A stretch of 64,000 bases of DNA from Lampropedia hyalina DSM 16112 (lineage in GTDB: Bacteria > Pseudomonadota > Gammaproteobacteria > Burkholderiales > Burkholderiaceae_C). The position numbers and the translations under genes are program-made. Below, piece after piece: positions 1-8,153 of the stretch; the first letter of the stretch is position 1, and every line of letters begins with the position of its first letter. The notes under the pieces were generated by a model. That model did not search any database and was not told the origin of the DNA. It saw only the letters and a program-made list of their open reading frames with translations. The DNA lies in the NCBI RefSeq assembly GCF_900129055.1, contig NZ_FQUZ01000003.1, forward strand, positions 84,077-148,076, read 5' to 3'.

Positions 1-365
1 GCTTTGAGGACAATTCTCCTGTGAAGGCAGCGGTGGAGTCTCCCGGCAACGGAGCCGTGCTGGTGGTCGATGGTGGCGCATCACTGCGGCGCGCGCTGGT
101 CGGTGGCAATCTGGCCGCTGCGGCGGCCCGAAATGGCTGGGCCGGTCTGGTGGTGGATGGAGCCGTGCGCGATGTGGCCGAGTTGCGCGAAGCACAAACC
201 GGTATTCGCGCCCTGGCGTTGATGCCATTGCCCACGCAACGGGAAGTGCCCGGTTTTTCCGATGTGCCAGTGTTGATTCAGGGCGTGCCGGTTCAGCCGG
301 GGGACTGGCTGTATGCCGACGACGACGGCATTGTGATCAGCAAAACTCCTCTGCACACGGCATGA
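1..365 (+). CDS. rraA: RraA family protein, C-terminal part (5' end outside window)
   Basis: The reading frame is open from the window edge and ends at a TGA at 363-365. The visible residues (FEDNSP, then VLVVDGGASLRRALVGGNLA, GLVVDGAVRD, DWLYADDDGIVIS) match the C-terminal two thirds of the RraA/demethylmenaquinone methyltransferase-like fold. In gammaproteobacteria RraA binds RNase E and dampens its activity; many homologues instead act as 4-hydroxy-4-methyl-2-oxoglutarate/oxaloacetate aldolases, and the sequence alone does not decide between these. A GTG at 21 could be taken for a start, but the homology continues upstream of it. The stop overlaps the next start by 4 bp (ATGA), suggesting translational coupling. 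Confidence 0.85.
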   Translation, partial: FEDNSPVKAAVESPGNGAVLVVDGGASLRRALVGGNLAAAAARNGWAGLVVDGAVRDVAELREAQTGIRALALMPLPTQREVPGFSDVPVLIQGVPVQPGDWLYADDDGIVISKTPLHTA

Positions 366-1333
366 ATGCCTGGCTGAACGCATTGGGGCGGGCACTGCTG
401 GATTGCCTGCGTCCCAAAATCATCGCCATCTCCCTGCTGCCCCTGGCGGTCATGCTGGCTTTGGTGCTGTTGCTGGGGTATTTCTACTGGACACCCGCAG
501 TGCAGGCGTTTGGCCAATGGCTGGAAACCAGCATGGCATGGGGCTGGATTCAACCGGGTCTGGCCCAGTTGGGCATGGACAATGCAGCCACCTGGGTGGC
601 CTCGACCTTTGTGTTTCTGGTGAGCAGTTCGCTGGTGGCCATTCTCAGTCTGGTGCTGGTGGCGGTCTTCATGATGCCGGCCATGGTTCAACAGGTTTCT
701 GTGCGTCGCTTTCCCCAGCTTGCCAGCCTGGGAGAGCAGGGCTGGGTGCGCAGTCTCTGGTGGGGGCTGTGGGCTACTGTGCTGGCCGTGGCGGCATGGG
801 TTCTGACCCTGCCGCTGTGGTTGATTCCCCCGCTCGCATTTGTGATTCCGCCGTTGATCTGGGGCTGGCTGGCCTACCGGCTGTTTGCATCCGATGCGTT
901 GCTGGGCCACGCGAATGCGCAGGAGCGGCAACTGTTGCTGCAACAACACCGCTGGCCATTGCTCCTGATGGGGGTGGTTTGTGCCTATCTGGGAGCGGCT
1001 CCCAGTGTGGTGTGGGCATCGGGGATTGTGTTCGTGCTTGCATTCCCTGTGCTGTTGCCTCTGGGGGTGTGGATTTACACGCTGGTCTTTATCTTTTCGG
1101 CCCTGTGGTTCATCCACTACATGCTTCATGCGCTGCATGAGTTACGTCTGTCGCAGGGCTATGGCCTGGTGGACGTGGTGGAAGACCTCAAGGCAGAAGC
1201 CAGACCAACCCGTTCGACGGGAGCCGCCGTTGCTGAAGCATCGATTGGCAGTCTGTTGCCAAAACACGACAAGGATGCAAAGAATCCAGCCCAGTCTCCT
1301 GATTCAACGGCTTCTGACAGGTCTTTGCCCTGA
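362..1333 (+). CDS. EI24 domain-containing integral membrane protein
   Basis: A 323-residue protein with several long hydrophobic stretches (about residues 18-42, 75-105, 135-170, 195-245) and the family-typical loop following FMMPAMVQQVSVRRFP, so it is predicted to sit in the inner membrane. The C-terminal 50 residues are polar and low in complexity and are probably cytoplasmic. EI24-type proteins include CysZ-like sulfate permeases and uncharacterised Burkholderiales proteins; nothing here proves transport. The start overlaps the rraA stop by 4 bp, so the pair is probably one transcript. Confidence 0.75.
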   Translation: MNAWLNALGRALLDCLRPKIIAISLLPLAVMLALVLLLGYFYWTPAVQAFGQWLETSMAWGWIQPGLAQLGMDNAATWVASTFVFLVSSSLVAILSLVLVAVFMMPAMVQQVSVRRFPQLASLGEQGWVRSLWWGLWATVLAVAAWVLTLPLWLIPPLAFVIPPLIWGWLAYRLFASDALLGHANAQERQLLLQQHRWPLLLMGVVCAYLGAAPSVVWASGIVFVLAFPVLLPLGVWIYTLVFIFSALWFIHYMLHALHELRLSQGYGLVDVVEDLKAEARPTRSTGAAVAEASIGSLLPKHDKDAKNPAQSPDSTASDRSLP

Positions 1334-1391
1334 ATTTTCCCGACAGTAATGCAAACTCACCCAATCGTACGCCGAGCCTTGAACTGAACCG

Positions 1392-3146
1392 ATGACGAAC
1401 ATGATGAATTTTCCGAAACCACAAGGGCCAAAATCTTCGCAGGGGCCGATGCGGCGATGGGGCCGTCTGGGTGGGCTGGGAGCCTGTGCCCTCTTGCTGG
1501 CAGCCTGTCAGACCACGCCCTTGCCGCAATGGCCGCCTGCCCCCATCGAGGATGGGACAGCATCACAGAATCAACCGGCTGTGCCGCGCTATGCACTGGC
1601 AGACTACAGCGATGCGATTGCAGCCCGCTACCCGGATCCTTCGGTACAGTATTACACGGCAGGCCTGTCGCCCGAGCGTTCTGTCTGGAGCAGCAATGGC
1701 GAGATTCTGTCGTTTCTCAACAATCTGGCAGAAGGCAGCGTGCCGGGGGTGCAATCCCAGGTCATCGGCATCGGCCGCTCCCAGAAAGGCGAGACGATTC
1801 ATGCGATGCTGATCGGGCGTGACATTACGCCTTCACTGGGCGTAGCCGGATTCGCGAATTCAAAGAAGCCCACCATCTTGCTGGTGGGCGGCCAGCGCGG
1901 GGATGAACCTGTGGGCACCGAAACGCTGCTGGTGGCTGCCCAGCAGTTCATGCACGGCGAATGGTCGCGCTGGCTGGGGCAGGTGAATGTGGTGATTGTG
2001 CCGCGGCTCAACCCGGACGGTGCACAAACCGGTTCCGCCACGGTGGTGAACCAGCTCGATCTGGAACACGACCATTTGTTGCTGAGGACTCCTGAAGCAC
2101 GCGCTCTGGCACAGGTGGCACGGGACTTCCGGCCACTGGTGGTCGTGGACAGCCAGGAATACCCGGTCAGCAATTACCTCCAGCCGCATTATCAGGGCAT
2201 TGCGTTCTACGATGTCTTGCTACAGTACGGGCAGGCTCCCAATATGGGCAGTTTCATTGGCAAGGCCGGTCGCGAATGGTTTGTGGATCCGGTGGTGACG
2301 GCATTGCAGGCCCAGAACCTCAGTTCCCACTGGTATCACCATGCGGTGGGCAGTGAGCAGCGTCCGGGCGTGGGCATGGGCAATGCCCGCCCTGAAAGTC
2401 TGCGCAATGTGCAGGGTCTGCGCAATAGCATCGGCCTGGTGGTGGCCAGTCGCGGGGTTGGCTTGCAGAAGACCCATGCCCAGCGTCGTGTCCACAGCCA
2501 TATCACGGTCTTGTCCAAGGTGCTGGAGCAGACGGCAACGCGTGCCGCCGATCTGGAGAAAGTACGCTCCTTCGTGACGCGCGAAGCTGCTTCACAAGCC
2601 TGCAAGGGTACGTTGGTGGTTCAGGCAGAAGCCAAGCAGGAGCAGCGCAGCGTGGTCTGGCTCAGCCCCGTTGCCGGAGAACGTCAGGAAGCCCAGCTAC
2701 CCTGGGCATCCACCCTGGAATTGCGTACGCTGACACAGCGTCCGCGCCCATGCGGCTATCTGCTGGCGGCCACGGAAACCGATGCCGTCGAACGTTTGCA
2801 GTTGCTGGGGGTGAATGTATTGCGTGTGGCAGAGGAGGGTGCCTTGCAGGTACAGCGTTACAACGCCGTGCGCCAGCAGCAGGTATCGCCGCCAGCCGAT
2901 CGCACGGGCATTGCCGAAAAAGCACCGGCCCGCACGCTGGTGGAGGTGGGGTTGCGCCCGCAACGGCTCAATGCCGCAGCAGGCAGCTACTACGTTCCGA
3001 TGGGACAGGCCATGGCAAACTTGGCCTCCGCCGCCCTGGAGCCCGATACCCTCAGCAGCTTCTTTGCCAATCAGGTGACCCGCAGCCTTGACAGTGTGGC
3101 GCGTGTCGTCGAGCCACCCAAGCTGGTGTTTGAAGAGCTGGAATAA
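1392..3146 (+). CDS. M14 carboxypeptidase-like lipoprotein with missing zinc ligands
   Basis: A 584-residue protein with a lipoprotein signal: basic MRRWGRLGG followed by ACALLLAAC, placing the lipidated cysteine at residue 39. An in-frame ATG at 1449 (residue 20) directly before the signal may be the true start. The body has the layout of M14 zinc carboxypeptidases (ILLVGG..GDEPVG, PRLNPDGA, LDLEHDH, VVVDSQEY). The first zinc motif, normally H-x-x-E, reads R169-G-D-E172, the distal zinc histidine is Q255, and the substrate-binding N-R pair is E225-H226. It therefore probably lacks peptidase activity, while the fold looks intact. Probably an envelope lipoprotein with a binding role (inference). 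Confidence 0.75.
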   Translation: MTNMMNFPKPQGPKSSQGPMRRWGRLGGLGACALLLAACQTTPLPQWPPAPIEDGTASQNQPAVPRYALADYSDAIAARYPDPSVQYYTAGLSPERSVWSSNGEILSFLNNLAEGSVPGVQSQVIGIGRSQKGETIHAMLIGRDITPSLGVAGFANSKKPTILLVGGQRGDEPVGTETLLVAAQQFMHGEWSRWLGQVNVVIVPRLNPDGAQTGSATVVNQLDLEHDHLLLRTPEARALAQVARDFRPLVVVDSQEYPVSNYLQPHYQGIAFYDVLLQYGQAPNMGSFIGKAGREWFVDPVVTALQAQNLSSHWYHHAVGSEQRPGVGMGNARPESLRNVQGLRNSIGLVVASRGVGLQKTHAQRRVHSHITVLSKVLEQTATRAADLEKVRSFVTREAASQACKGTLVVQAEAKQEQRSVVWLSPVAGERQEAQLPWASTLELRTLTQRPRPCGYLLAATETDAVERLQLLGVNVLRVAEEGALQVQRYNAVRQQQVSPPADRTGIAEKAPARTLVEVGLRPQRLNAAAGSYYVPMGQAMANLASAALEPDTLSSFFANQVTRSLDSVARVVEPPKLVFEELE

Positions 3147-3155
3147 GCCATCGCC

Positions 3156-4196
3156 ATGCCGGACTCGTGGCCTTCGTGGCAAGCCGATGCCGACCGCTGG
3201 GGCTGCATCACCCAGGTGATGGGCATCGAGGCTGGGCATTGCACACAACCGCATGGCCCCACCGGTTGTACGGTGCTGATTGCCCGAGACGGGGCCGTGG
3301 CCGGGGTGGACGTGCGTGGTGCGGCTCCGGGCACCCGCGAGACCGATCTGCTTTCGCCAGCCAATCTGGTCGAACGTGTCCATGCCATTGCGTTGTGCGG
3401 AGGCAGTGCCTGGGGGCTGGATGCCGCCAGCGGTGTCATGCAATGGCTCGATGAGCAGCGCATTGGCCTGGACGTGGGTGTGGCGCGGGTTCCGATTGTG
3501 CCCGCCGCCGTGCTGTTCGACCTGCTGGTGGGCGACCCCGGCATTCGCCCCGGTGCCCGCCAGGGCTATACCGCCTGCCAGCAGGCAGGCAAAACCCCAC
3601 TGACCTGTGGCTCGGTGGGTGCTGGCAGCGGCGCGAGTGTCGGGAAGGTCTTTGGCATGCCTTGTGCCATGCGCGGTGGCATTGGCTCTGCGTCCCTGAC
3701 GGTGCAGGGCGTGACCGTGGCCGCCGTGATTGCCTGCAATGCCCTGGGCGATGTCATTCATCCCGGCACCGGCTCGGTCGTGGCCGGAGCGCGCACCAGT
3801 CCTACCGGCCATGTGCTGCGCAATACCCATCAGGCTTTGCTGCGGGGCGAGTCACCGGTAGCCATTTTGCAAGGCAGCAATACCACGATTGGTGCGGTGG
3901 CCACGGATGCGGTGCTGAGCAAGTCCCAGGCACAGCGTTTGGCCACGGTGGCACACGATGGACTGGCGCGCAGCATCAGCCCGGTTCACACCATGTCGGA
4001 TGGCGACACCCTGTTCGCATTGGCCACCGGCAAAGTGGCCCAGCATCCGGGTATGCTGACGCTCTCGGCCATGGCCACCGAAGTGGTGGCCCGTGCCACC
4101 GTGCGGGCCGTCTGGAGCGCGACCGCCTACCAGGATGATGCGGGCCTTTACCTCCCCGCAGTCACCGATGTGCGTTGCGGTGGCAATCGTTTTTGA
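3156..4196 (+). CDS. P1 (DmpA/NylC-like) family N-terminal-nucleophile peptidase
   Basis: A 346-residue protein with hallmarks of the P1/S58 family: PTGCTVLIARDGAVAG, GGSAWGLDAASGVMQ, GSVGAGSGASVGK and, near the C terminus, NTTIGAVATDA and HTMSDGDTLFALATG. The family matures by self-cleavage, the new N-terminal Ser/Thr becoming the nucleophile. By analogy with NylC the cut would fall between N242 and T243, giving alpha and beta chains (inference). Members cleave D-amino acid or beta-peptide amides or nylon oligomers; the substrate here is unknown. No signal peptide is visible. The start is only 9 bp after the upstream gene, so the two are probably co-transcribed. Confidence 0.8.
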   Translation: MPDSWPSWQADADRWGCITQVMGIEAGHCTQPHGPTGCTVLIARDGAVAGVDVRGAAPGTRETDLLSPANLVERVHAIALCGGSAWGLDAASGVMQWLDEQRIGLDVGVARVPIVPAAVLFDLLVGDPGIRPGARQGYTACQQAGKTPLTCGSVGAGSGASVGKVFGMPCAMRGGIGSASLTVQGVTVAAVIACNALGDVIHPGTGSVVAGARTSPTGHVLRNTHQALLRGESPVAILQGSNTTIGAVATDAVLSKSQAQRLATVAHDGLARSISPVHTMSDGDTLFALATGKVAQHPGMLTLSAMATEVVARATVRAVWSATAYQDDAGLYLPAVTDVRCGGNRF

Positions 4197-4217
4197 CCGA
4201 TCTTCCTCCCAGACCAG

Positions 4218-5279
4218 TCATTCCAGCCAGCCGCCCAGTTGGCCTTCCACGATGCGTTGCAGCGCATTGATCCACTGGCTCTGGTCGTTCAGGCAGGGGA
4301 TGTAGCCGAAGGTCTTGCCGCCGTTGGCGAGGAAGGCTTCGCGCACTTCCATGTTGATTTCTTCCAGCGTTTCCAGGCAGTCGCTGGCAAAGCCGGGGCA
4401 GATGACATCAACGCTGTGCAGGCCGTTGCGGGCCTGTTCTTCCAGGGTGGGCTGGGTGTAGGGTTGCAGCCACTGGGCGGGGCCGAAGCGCGACTGGAAG
4501 GTCATTTCCCAGGCATTCGGACTCAGGCCCAGCTTTTGCGCGAGTTGTTGCGAGGTGTGGCGGCACTGTATCTGGTAGGGATCGCCCAGATGGATGTTGC
4601 GCTGGGGGATGCCGTGGTAGCTCATGACCAGCTTCTGCGGCCTGCCATGTGCCTGCCAGTGGCTGCGCACGCTGTGGGCCAGTGCCTCGATGTAGTGGGG
4701 GTTTTCGGCGTAGCCGGTAGTCCAGCGCACCTCCGGCAGGTCGCGTTGCTGGCTACACCAATGGCCCAGGGCATCGAGCACGCTGGCGGTGGTGGTAGAC
4801 GAATATTGTGGGTACAGCGGCAGGATCAGCACACGCCGGATGCCACGCTGGTGCAGCGCATCGAGTTGCTCGGACAGGCCGGGAGAGCCATAGCGCATGG
4901 CCGCCACCACGCTGATGTGGTGCTGGCCTGCGGCATGCAGCCGCTCTTGCAGCAGGCTGGCCTGGCGCAGGGTGTAGGCCAGCAGGGGCGAGCCTTGCTC
5001 CGTCCAGACCTGCTGGTATTTGCGCGCCGAGGCCCGTGGCCGGGTGCGCAGGATGATGCCGTGCAATACCGGCTTCCAGAGCAGCGCAGGCAGCTCCACC
5101 ACGCGTGGGTCGCTGAGAAACTGCGCCAGATAGCGGCGTACCGCGCGCGGCGTGGGTGCGTCGGGCGTGCCCAGGTTGCACAGCAGAATGCCCACACCCG
5201 TGGCGGCGGTGGGAGGAGGGGATGCCGCCGCAGTGCGGTTGCTGACCTTGTGGAACGTGGGCAATGGGCTGTCAGGCAT
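4218..5279 (-). CDS. hemH: Ferrochelatase
   Basis: A 353-residue ferrochelatase that inserts ferrous iron into protoporphyrin IX, the last step of protoheme synthesis. Visible family motifs are GILLCNLGTPDAP, VVAAMRYGSPGL, the catalytic histidine segment MSYHGIPQRNIHLGDPY, FQSRFGPAQWLQPYT, and CPGFASDCLETLEEI with the conserved glutamates. There is no ferredoxin-like C-terminal cysteine cluster. It lies 21 bp downstream of lysA on the same strand and probably shares the lptM-lysA-hemH transcript. The first 25 residues are less conserved, so a slightly later start is possible. Confidence 0.96.
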   Translation of the reverse strand: MPDSPLPTFHKVSNRTAAASPPPTAATGVGILLCNLGTPDAPTPRAVRRYLAQFLSDPRVVELPALLWKPVLHGIILRTRPRASARKYQQVWTEQGSPLLAYTLRQASLLQERLHAAGQHHISVVAAMRYGSPGLSEQLDALHQRGIRRVLILPLYPQYSSTTTASVLDALGHWCSQQRDLPEVRWTTGYAENPHYIEALAHSVRSHWQAHGRPQKLVMSYHGIPQRNIHLGDPYQIQCRHTSQQLAQKLGLSPNAWEMTFQSRFGPAQWLQPYTQPTLEEQARNGLHSVDVICPGFASDCLETLEEINMEVREAFLANGGKTFGYIPCLNDQSQWINALQRIVEGQLGGWLE

Positions 5280-5300
5280 GGCAGTGGTGGTGGGTACCGG

Positions 5301-6596
5301 TCAGAGCAGGATTTCCCCCGCCACCAGGGCGGCGAAGTCGTCACGCTGGCGGATGCAGTGTGCGGTGCTGCCATCGACCAGGATTTCGGTGGCCTTGGGG
5401 CGGGTGTTGTACTGGCTGGCCATGCTCATGCAGTAGGCACCAGCGGAGCAGACGGCCAGCCAGTCGCCGGGGGCCACATGCAGGGCGCGGTCGCGTCCCA
5501 GCCAGTCGCCGCTTTCGCAGACGGGGCCGACGACGTCGTACACCACGGCCGCTGTGGCATCGGCCTCGCTGGCCTGCTGCACAGGCACGATGGCGTGGAA
5601 GGCTTCGTACATGGCCGGGCGGGGCAGGTCGTTCATGGCGGCATCGACGATGCAGAAGTTCTTTTCCTCACCGGGCTTGAGGTACAGCACTTCGGTGAGG
5701 CAGATACCGGCATTGCCCACCAGCGAACGCCCCGGCTCCACCATGAAGGCGCGGTCGGCAAAGCCCCGGGCCTGCGCCTTGGCGAACATTTTTTGCCACA
5801 GGGTTTCGGTGGCCGGAGGAAGCTGGTCGCTGTAGTGGATGCCCAGTCCGCCGCCGCAGTCGATGTGGTGGATGGGAATGCCTGCGGCTTCCACCTGCTC
5901 GACGATGTCCAGCAGCCGATCCAGCGCGTCCAGAAACGGGGCTTCGGTGGTGATCTGCGAACCGATGTGGCTGTCGATGCCCCGCACGCGCAGATGTGGC
6001 AGGCTGGCCGCCAGTGCGAAGGTGGCCACGGCATCCTGGTGGGAGATGCCGAACTTGTTGCCCTTCAGCCCGGTGGAGATGTAGGGGTGTGTCTGCGGAT
6101 CGACATCGGGATTGACCCGCAGACTGATGGGGGCCTGTACGCCCAGCTCACCGGCGACCTGGTTGAGCACATGCAGTTCAGGCACACTCTCGACATTGAA
6201 GCAGCCGATGCCATGCGTCAGGGCCACGCGCATTTCGTGGCGGGTCTTGCCCACGCCGGAGAACACCACGTCCTCTGGCCTGGCCCCGGCGGCCAGCACC
6301 CGTTGCAGCTCGCCCAGCGATACGATGTCGAAGCCGCAGCCTTCGCGGGCGAAGAATTGCAGGATGGCCAGGTTGGAGTTGGCCTTGACCGCGTAGTGAA
6401 TCTTGACCTGATGGCCCGCAAAACCGCGCCGGTAGCCATCGAGGGCGTGGCGCATGGCAGCCTGTGAGTACACGAACAGCGGTGTGCCGTATTGCGCGGC
6501 CAGCTGGGCCACGGATACGTCTCCGGCGAACAACTGGCCGTCACGGTACGCAAAAAAAGGATGCCCTGGAATGGCGGGCGCAGCAGAGGATGTCAT
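5301..6596 (-). CDS. lysA: Diaminopimelate decarboxylase
   Basis: Converts meso-diaminopimelate to L-lysine. The 431-residue protein has the PLP lysine in IHYAVKANSN (K71), GIDSHIGSQI, the glycine-rich GGGLGIHYSD phosphate site, MVEPGRSLVGNAG, and GPVCESGDW carrying the active-site cysteine. The frame is open upstream to 6866, but homology begins only after the ATG at 6596 (MTSSAAPAIPGHPFF), so that start is used; no strong ribosome binding site precedes it. It lies 32 bp after lptM and 21 bp before hemH. Confidence 0.96.
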   Translation of the reverse strand: MTSSAAPAIPGHPFFAYRDGQLFAGDVSVAQLAAQYGTPLFVYSQAAMRHALDGYRRGFAGHQVKIHYAVKANSNLAILQFFAREGCGFDIVSLGELQRVLAAGARPEDVVFSGVGKTRHEMRVALTHGIGCFNVESVPELHVLNQVAGELGVQAPISLRVNPDVDPQTHPYISTGLKGNKFGISHQDAVATFALAASLPHLRVRGIDSHIGSQITTEAPFLDALDRLLDIVEQVEAAGIPIHHIDCGGGLGIHYSDQLPPATETLWQKMFAKAQARGFADRAFMVEPGRSLVGNAGICLTEVLYLKPGEEKNFCIVDAAMNDLPRPAMYEAFHAIVPVQQASEADATAAVVYDVVGPVCESGDWLGRDRALHVAPGDWLAVCSAGAYCMSMASQYNTRPKATEILVDGSTAHCIRQRDDFAALVAGEILL

Positions 6597-6628
6597 GGAG
6601 GGAGGGCGGAAAAAAAGAGGGCGGGCCG

Positions 6629-6817
6629 TCAGGAAGCAGAGCCGGTTGCCGGGGCTTGTTGGGTGGCAGCGTCGGGAGATTGGGCGGGTTCGACCAGCCT
6701 GGGCGGACTGGCTTCTTCCGGCAGATACAGCGGGCCACGCTGGCCGCAACCGGTGGCCAGCAACAGGGCACTGCCGGAAACGGCGGTCAGGATTAGAATT
6801 CGGTAGATTTTCAACAT
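6629..6817 (-). CDS. lptM: LptM-type small outer-membrane lipoprotein (YifL)
   Basis: A 62-residue lipoprotein. After [18 protein letters not shown] comes the lipobox LATGC, then the family signature [13 protein letters not shown]. In Escherichia coli LptM assists oxidative maturation of the LptD lipopolysaccharide translocon. The C-terminal tail is proline- and alanine-rich and disordered. The ATG at 6817 is chosen because it begins the signal peptide; the frame extends further upstream without homology. It is divergent from cyaY with only 12 bp between the start codons, the usual arrangement next to lysA. Confidence 0.85.
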   Translation of the reverse strand: MLKIYRILILTAVSGSALLLATGCGQRGPLYLPEEASPPRLVEPAQSPDAATQQAPATGSAS

Positions 6818-6829
6818 GGGCAGATTGTA

Positions 6830-7165
6830 ATGACAGACTTGGAATACTTGGATCACGCCGATGCACTGCTGTTGTCGGTAGAGCAATCGTGTGACCGCAT
6901 CAACGATGAAACCGATGCCGACCTGGATGCCCAACGGGTGGGCGGCATGGTGACGATTGTGTTCCCGAATGGTTCACAGATCGTCGTGAACCAGCAAAAG
7001 CCCCTGCACGAAATCTGGCTGGCGGCCAAGGCAGGGGGCTTTCACTTCAGGTTCGATGGTGCGCACTGGCAGGACACCAAGGGCGAGGGCGAATTCTTCA
7101 CGCTTCTCAGCCGCTTTGCCAGCCAGCAGTCGGGCCTCGTACTGGATTTTGCCAGTAGCCGCTAG
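6830..7165 (+). CDS. cyaY: Iron donor protein CyaY (bacterial frataxin)
   Basis: A 111-residue frataxin homologue with an acidic first helix ([27 protein letters not shown]), [30 protein letters not shown] and GGFHFRFDG. These acidic residues bind iron weakly; the protein modulates cysteine desulfurase IscS during iron-sulfur cluster assembly in the cytoplasm. The length matches the family. It is divergent from lptM and convergent with the DUF3014 gene (20 bp apart). Confidence 0.93.
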   Translation: MTDLEYLDHADALLLSVEQSCDRINDETDADLDAQRVGGMVTIVFPNGSQIVVNQQKPLHEIWLAAKAGGFHFRFDGAHWQDTKGEGEFFTLLSRFASQQSGLVLDFASSR

Positions 7166-7185
7166 GCCACGTCTGCCAGCGGGAG

Positions 7186-8121
7186 TCAAGGGGTGGATGC
7201 CGGGGCTGGTGTGCCAGCCGCTGGTACGCTAGTGGCGATTTCGTCGCGGAAGCGGCGCAATTGCGTCTTGATGACACGGGCATTGTCTGCGCCGATGCGC
7301 ACCAGCACTTTTTGCCCGGCAGACAGCGATTCGAGCTTGGGATCGGCGAATTCGTAGCGCACCCAGGGCTGGCGCGATGCGTGTTCGCCCTTGACCTCTA
7401 CCAGATGCACTTTGGCGAAGTCCGCTTCGGGGGTGCGCAGCAGGTGGTCGATGACGGTAATCAGCCGGTCGTTGAAATACTTGCCGGGGTAGCCCAGGTC
7501 TTCGTATGCCTGCTGGAACAGCGGGTAATAGCGACGGTAGTGGCTGGCCGCCTGCGCCATGTCCACGGACTGGGCAAACACCACAGCGGGCCGGTAGCGG
7601 GTGGCATTGGCAGCGGCAATCACCGTGTCCTGCCCGGCGGCATCGTCCTCCACTTCAAAGCGTGGCAGTGTGGGATTGACCGGCCAGCGGCTGATGGGGG
7701 CCGAGTTGCGCGGCAGGTTGTCCACCGTTGCCACGAAGCGGCGCACGAAGTCGTTGCTCTGCACGAAGTCGTAGGTGGGCTTCTTCCCCAGCCAGCCCAC
7801 GATGGCTTCGCGCACCACGGGTTCGGCTTCATTCAATGGCGGCAGTTCGTCGGGTTCGGCGGGTGGCTCGATCAGGTTTTCCGGCTCGGTCGGAGTGTTT
7901 TCCAGCAGGTCGCCCTGGCCTTCGGAGAGTTCGCCCGACTGCACCAGGGCCGCATGGCTGGTGGCATCTGCGGAGCTGGACTTGGGCACGACATCGTATT
8001 GCTGCCAGAACCACCATGCACCGCCTGCCAGTGCGAGGGTGGCCACGCCCAGGGCCAGCCAGGGCAGGGTGCTGTTGCGCGGTGCGGGGGCCGGTCGTCC
8101 GGCGCGGATTCGGTCGCTCAT
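7186..8121 (-). CDS. DUF3014 domain-containing membrane-anchored protein
   Basis: A 311-residue protein with one N-terminal membrane anchor (LPWLALGVATLALAGGAWWFW, about residues 20-40), a Pro/Glu-rich linker and a conserved periplasmic-looking domain: VREAIVGWLGKKPTYDFVQSNDFVRRFVATVDNLPR, then YRRYYPLFQQAYEDLGYPGKYFNDRLITVIDHLL. This matches the uncharacterised DUF3014 family, whose function is unknown. The ATG at 8121 precedes the anchor; upstream in-frame codons show no homology. It follows the nitronate monooxygenase gene on the same strand after 32 bp. Confidence 0.8.
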   Translation of the reverse strand: MSDRIRAGRPAPAPRNSTLPWLALGVATLALAGGAWWFWQQYDVVPKSSSADATSHAALVQSGELSEGQGDLLENTPTEPENLIEPPAEPDELPPLNEAEPVVREAIVGWLGKKPTYDFVQSNDFVRRFVATVDNLPRNSAPISRWPVNPTLPRFEVEDDAAGQDTVIAAANATRYRPAVVFAQSVDMAQAASHYRRYYPLFQQAYEDLGYPGKYFNDRLITVIDHLLRTPEADFAKVHLVEVKGEHASRQPWVRYEFADPKLESLSAGQKVLVRIGADNARVIKTQLRRFRDEIATSVPAAGTPAPASTP

Positions 8122-8153
8122 GGTGTGGTCATCCTTGTGTCGCCGGTGCGGGT

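Noticed and set aside
4239..6467. A 742-codon open frame on the + strand opposite hemH and lysA.
   Set aside because: It lies antisense to two clear housekeeping genes, has no recognisable domain and is a by-product of high GC codon usage.
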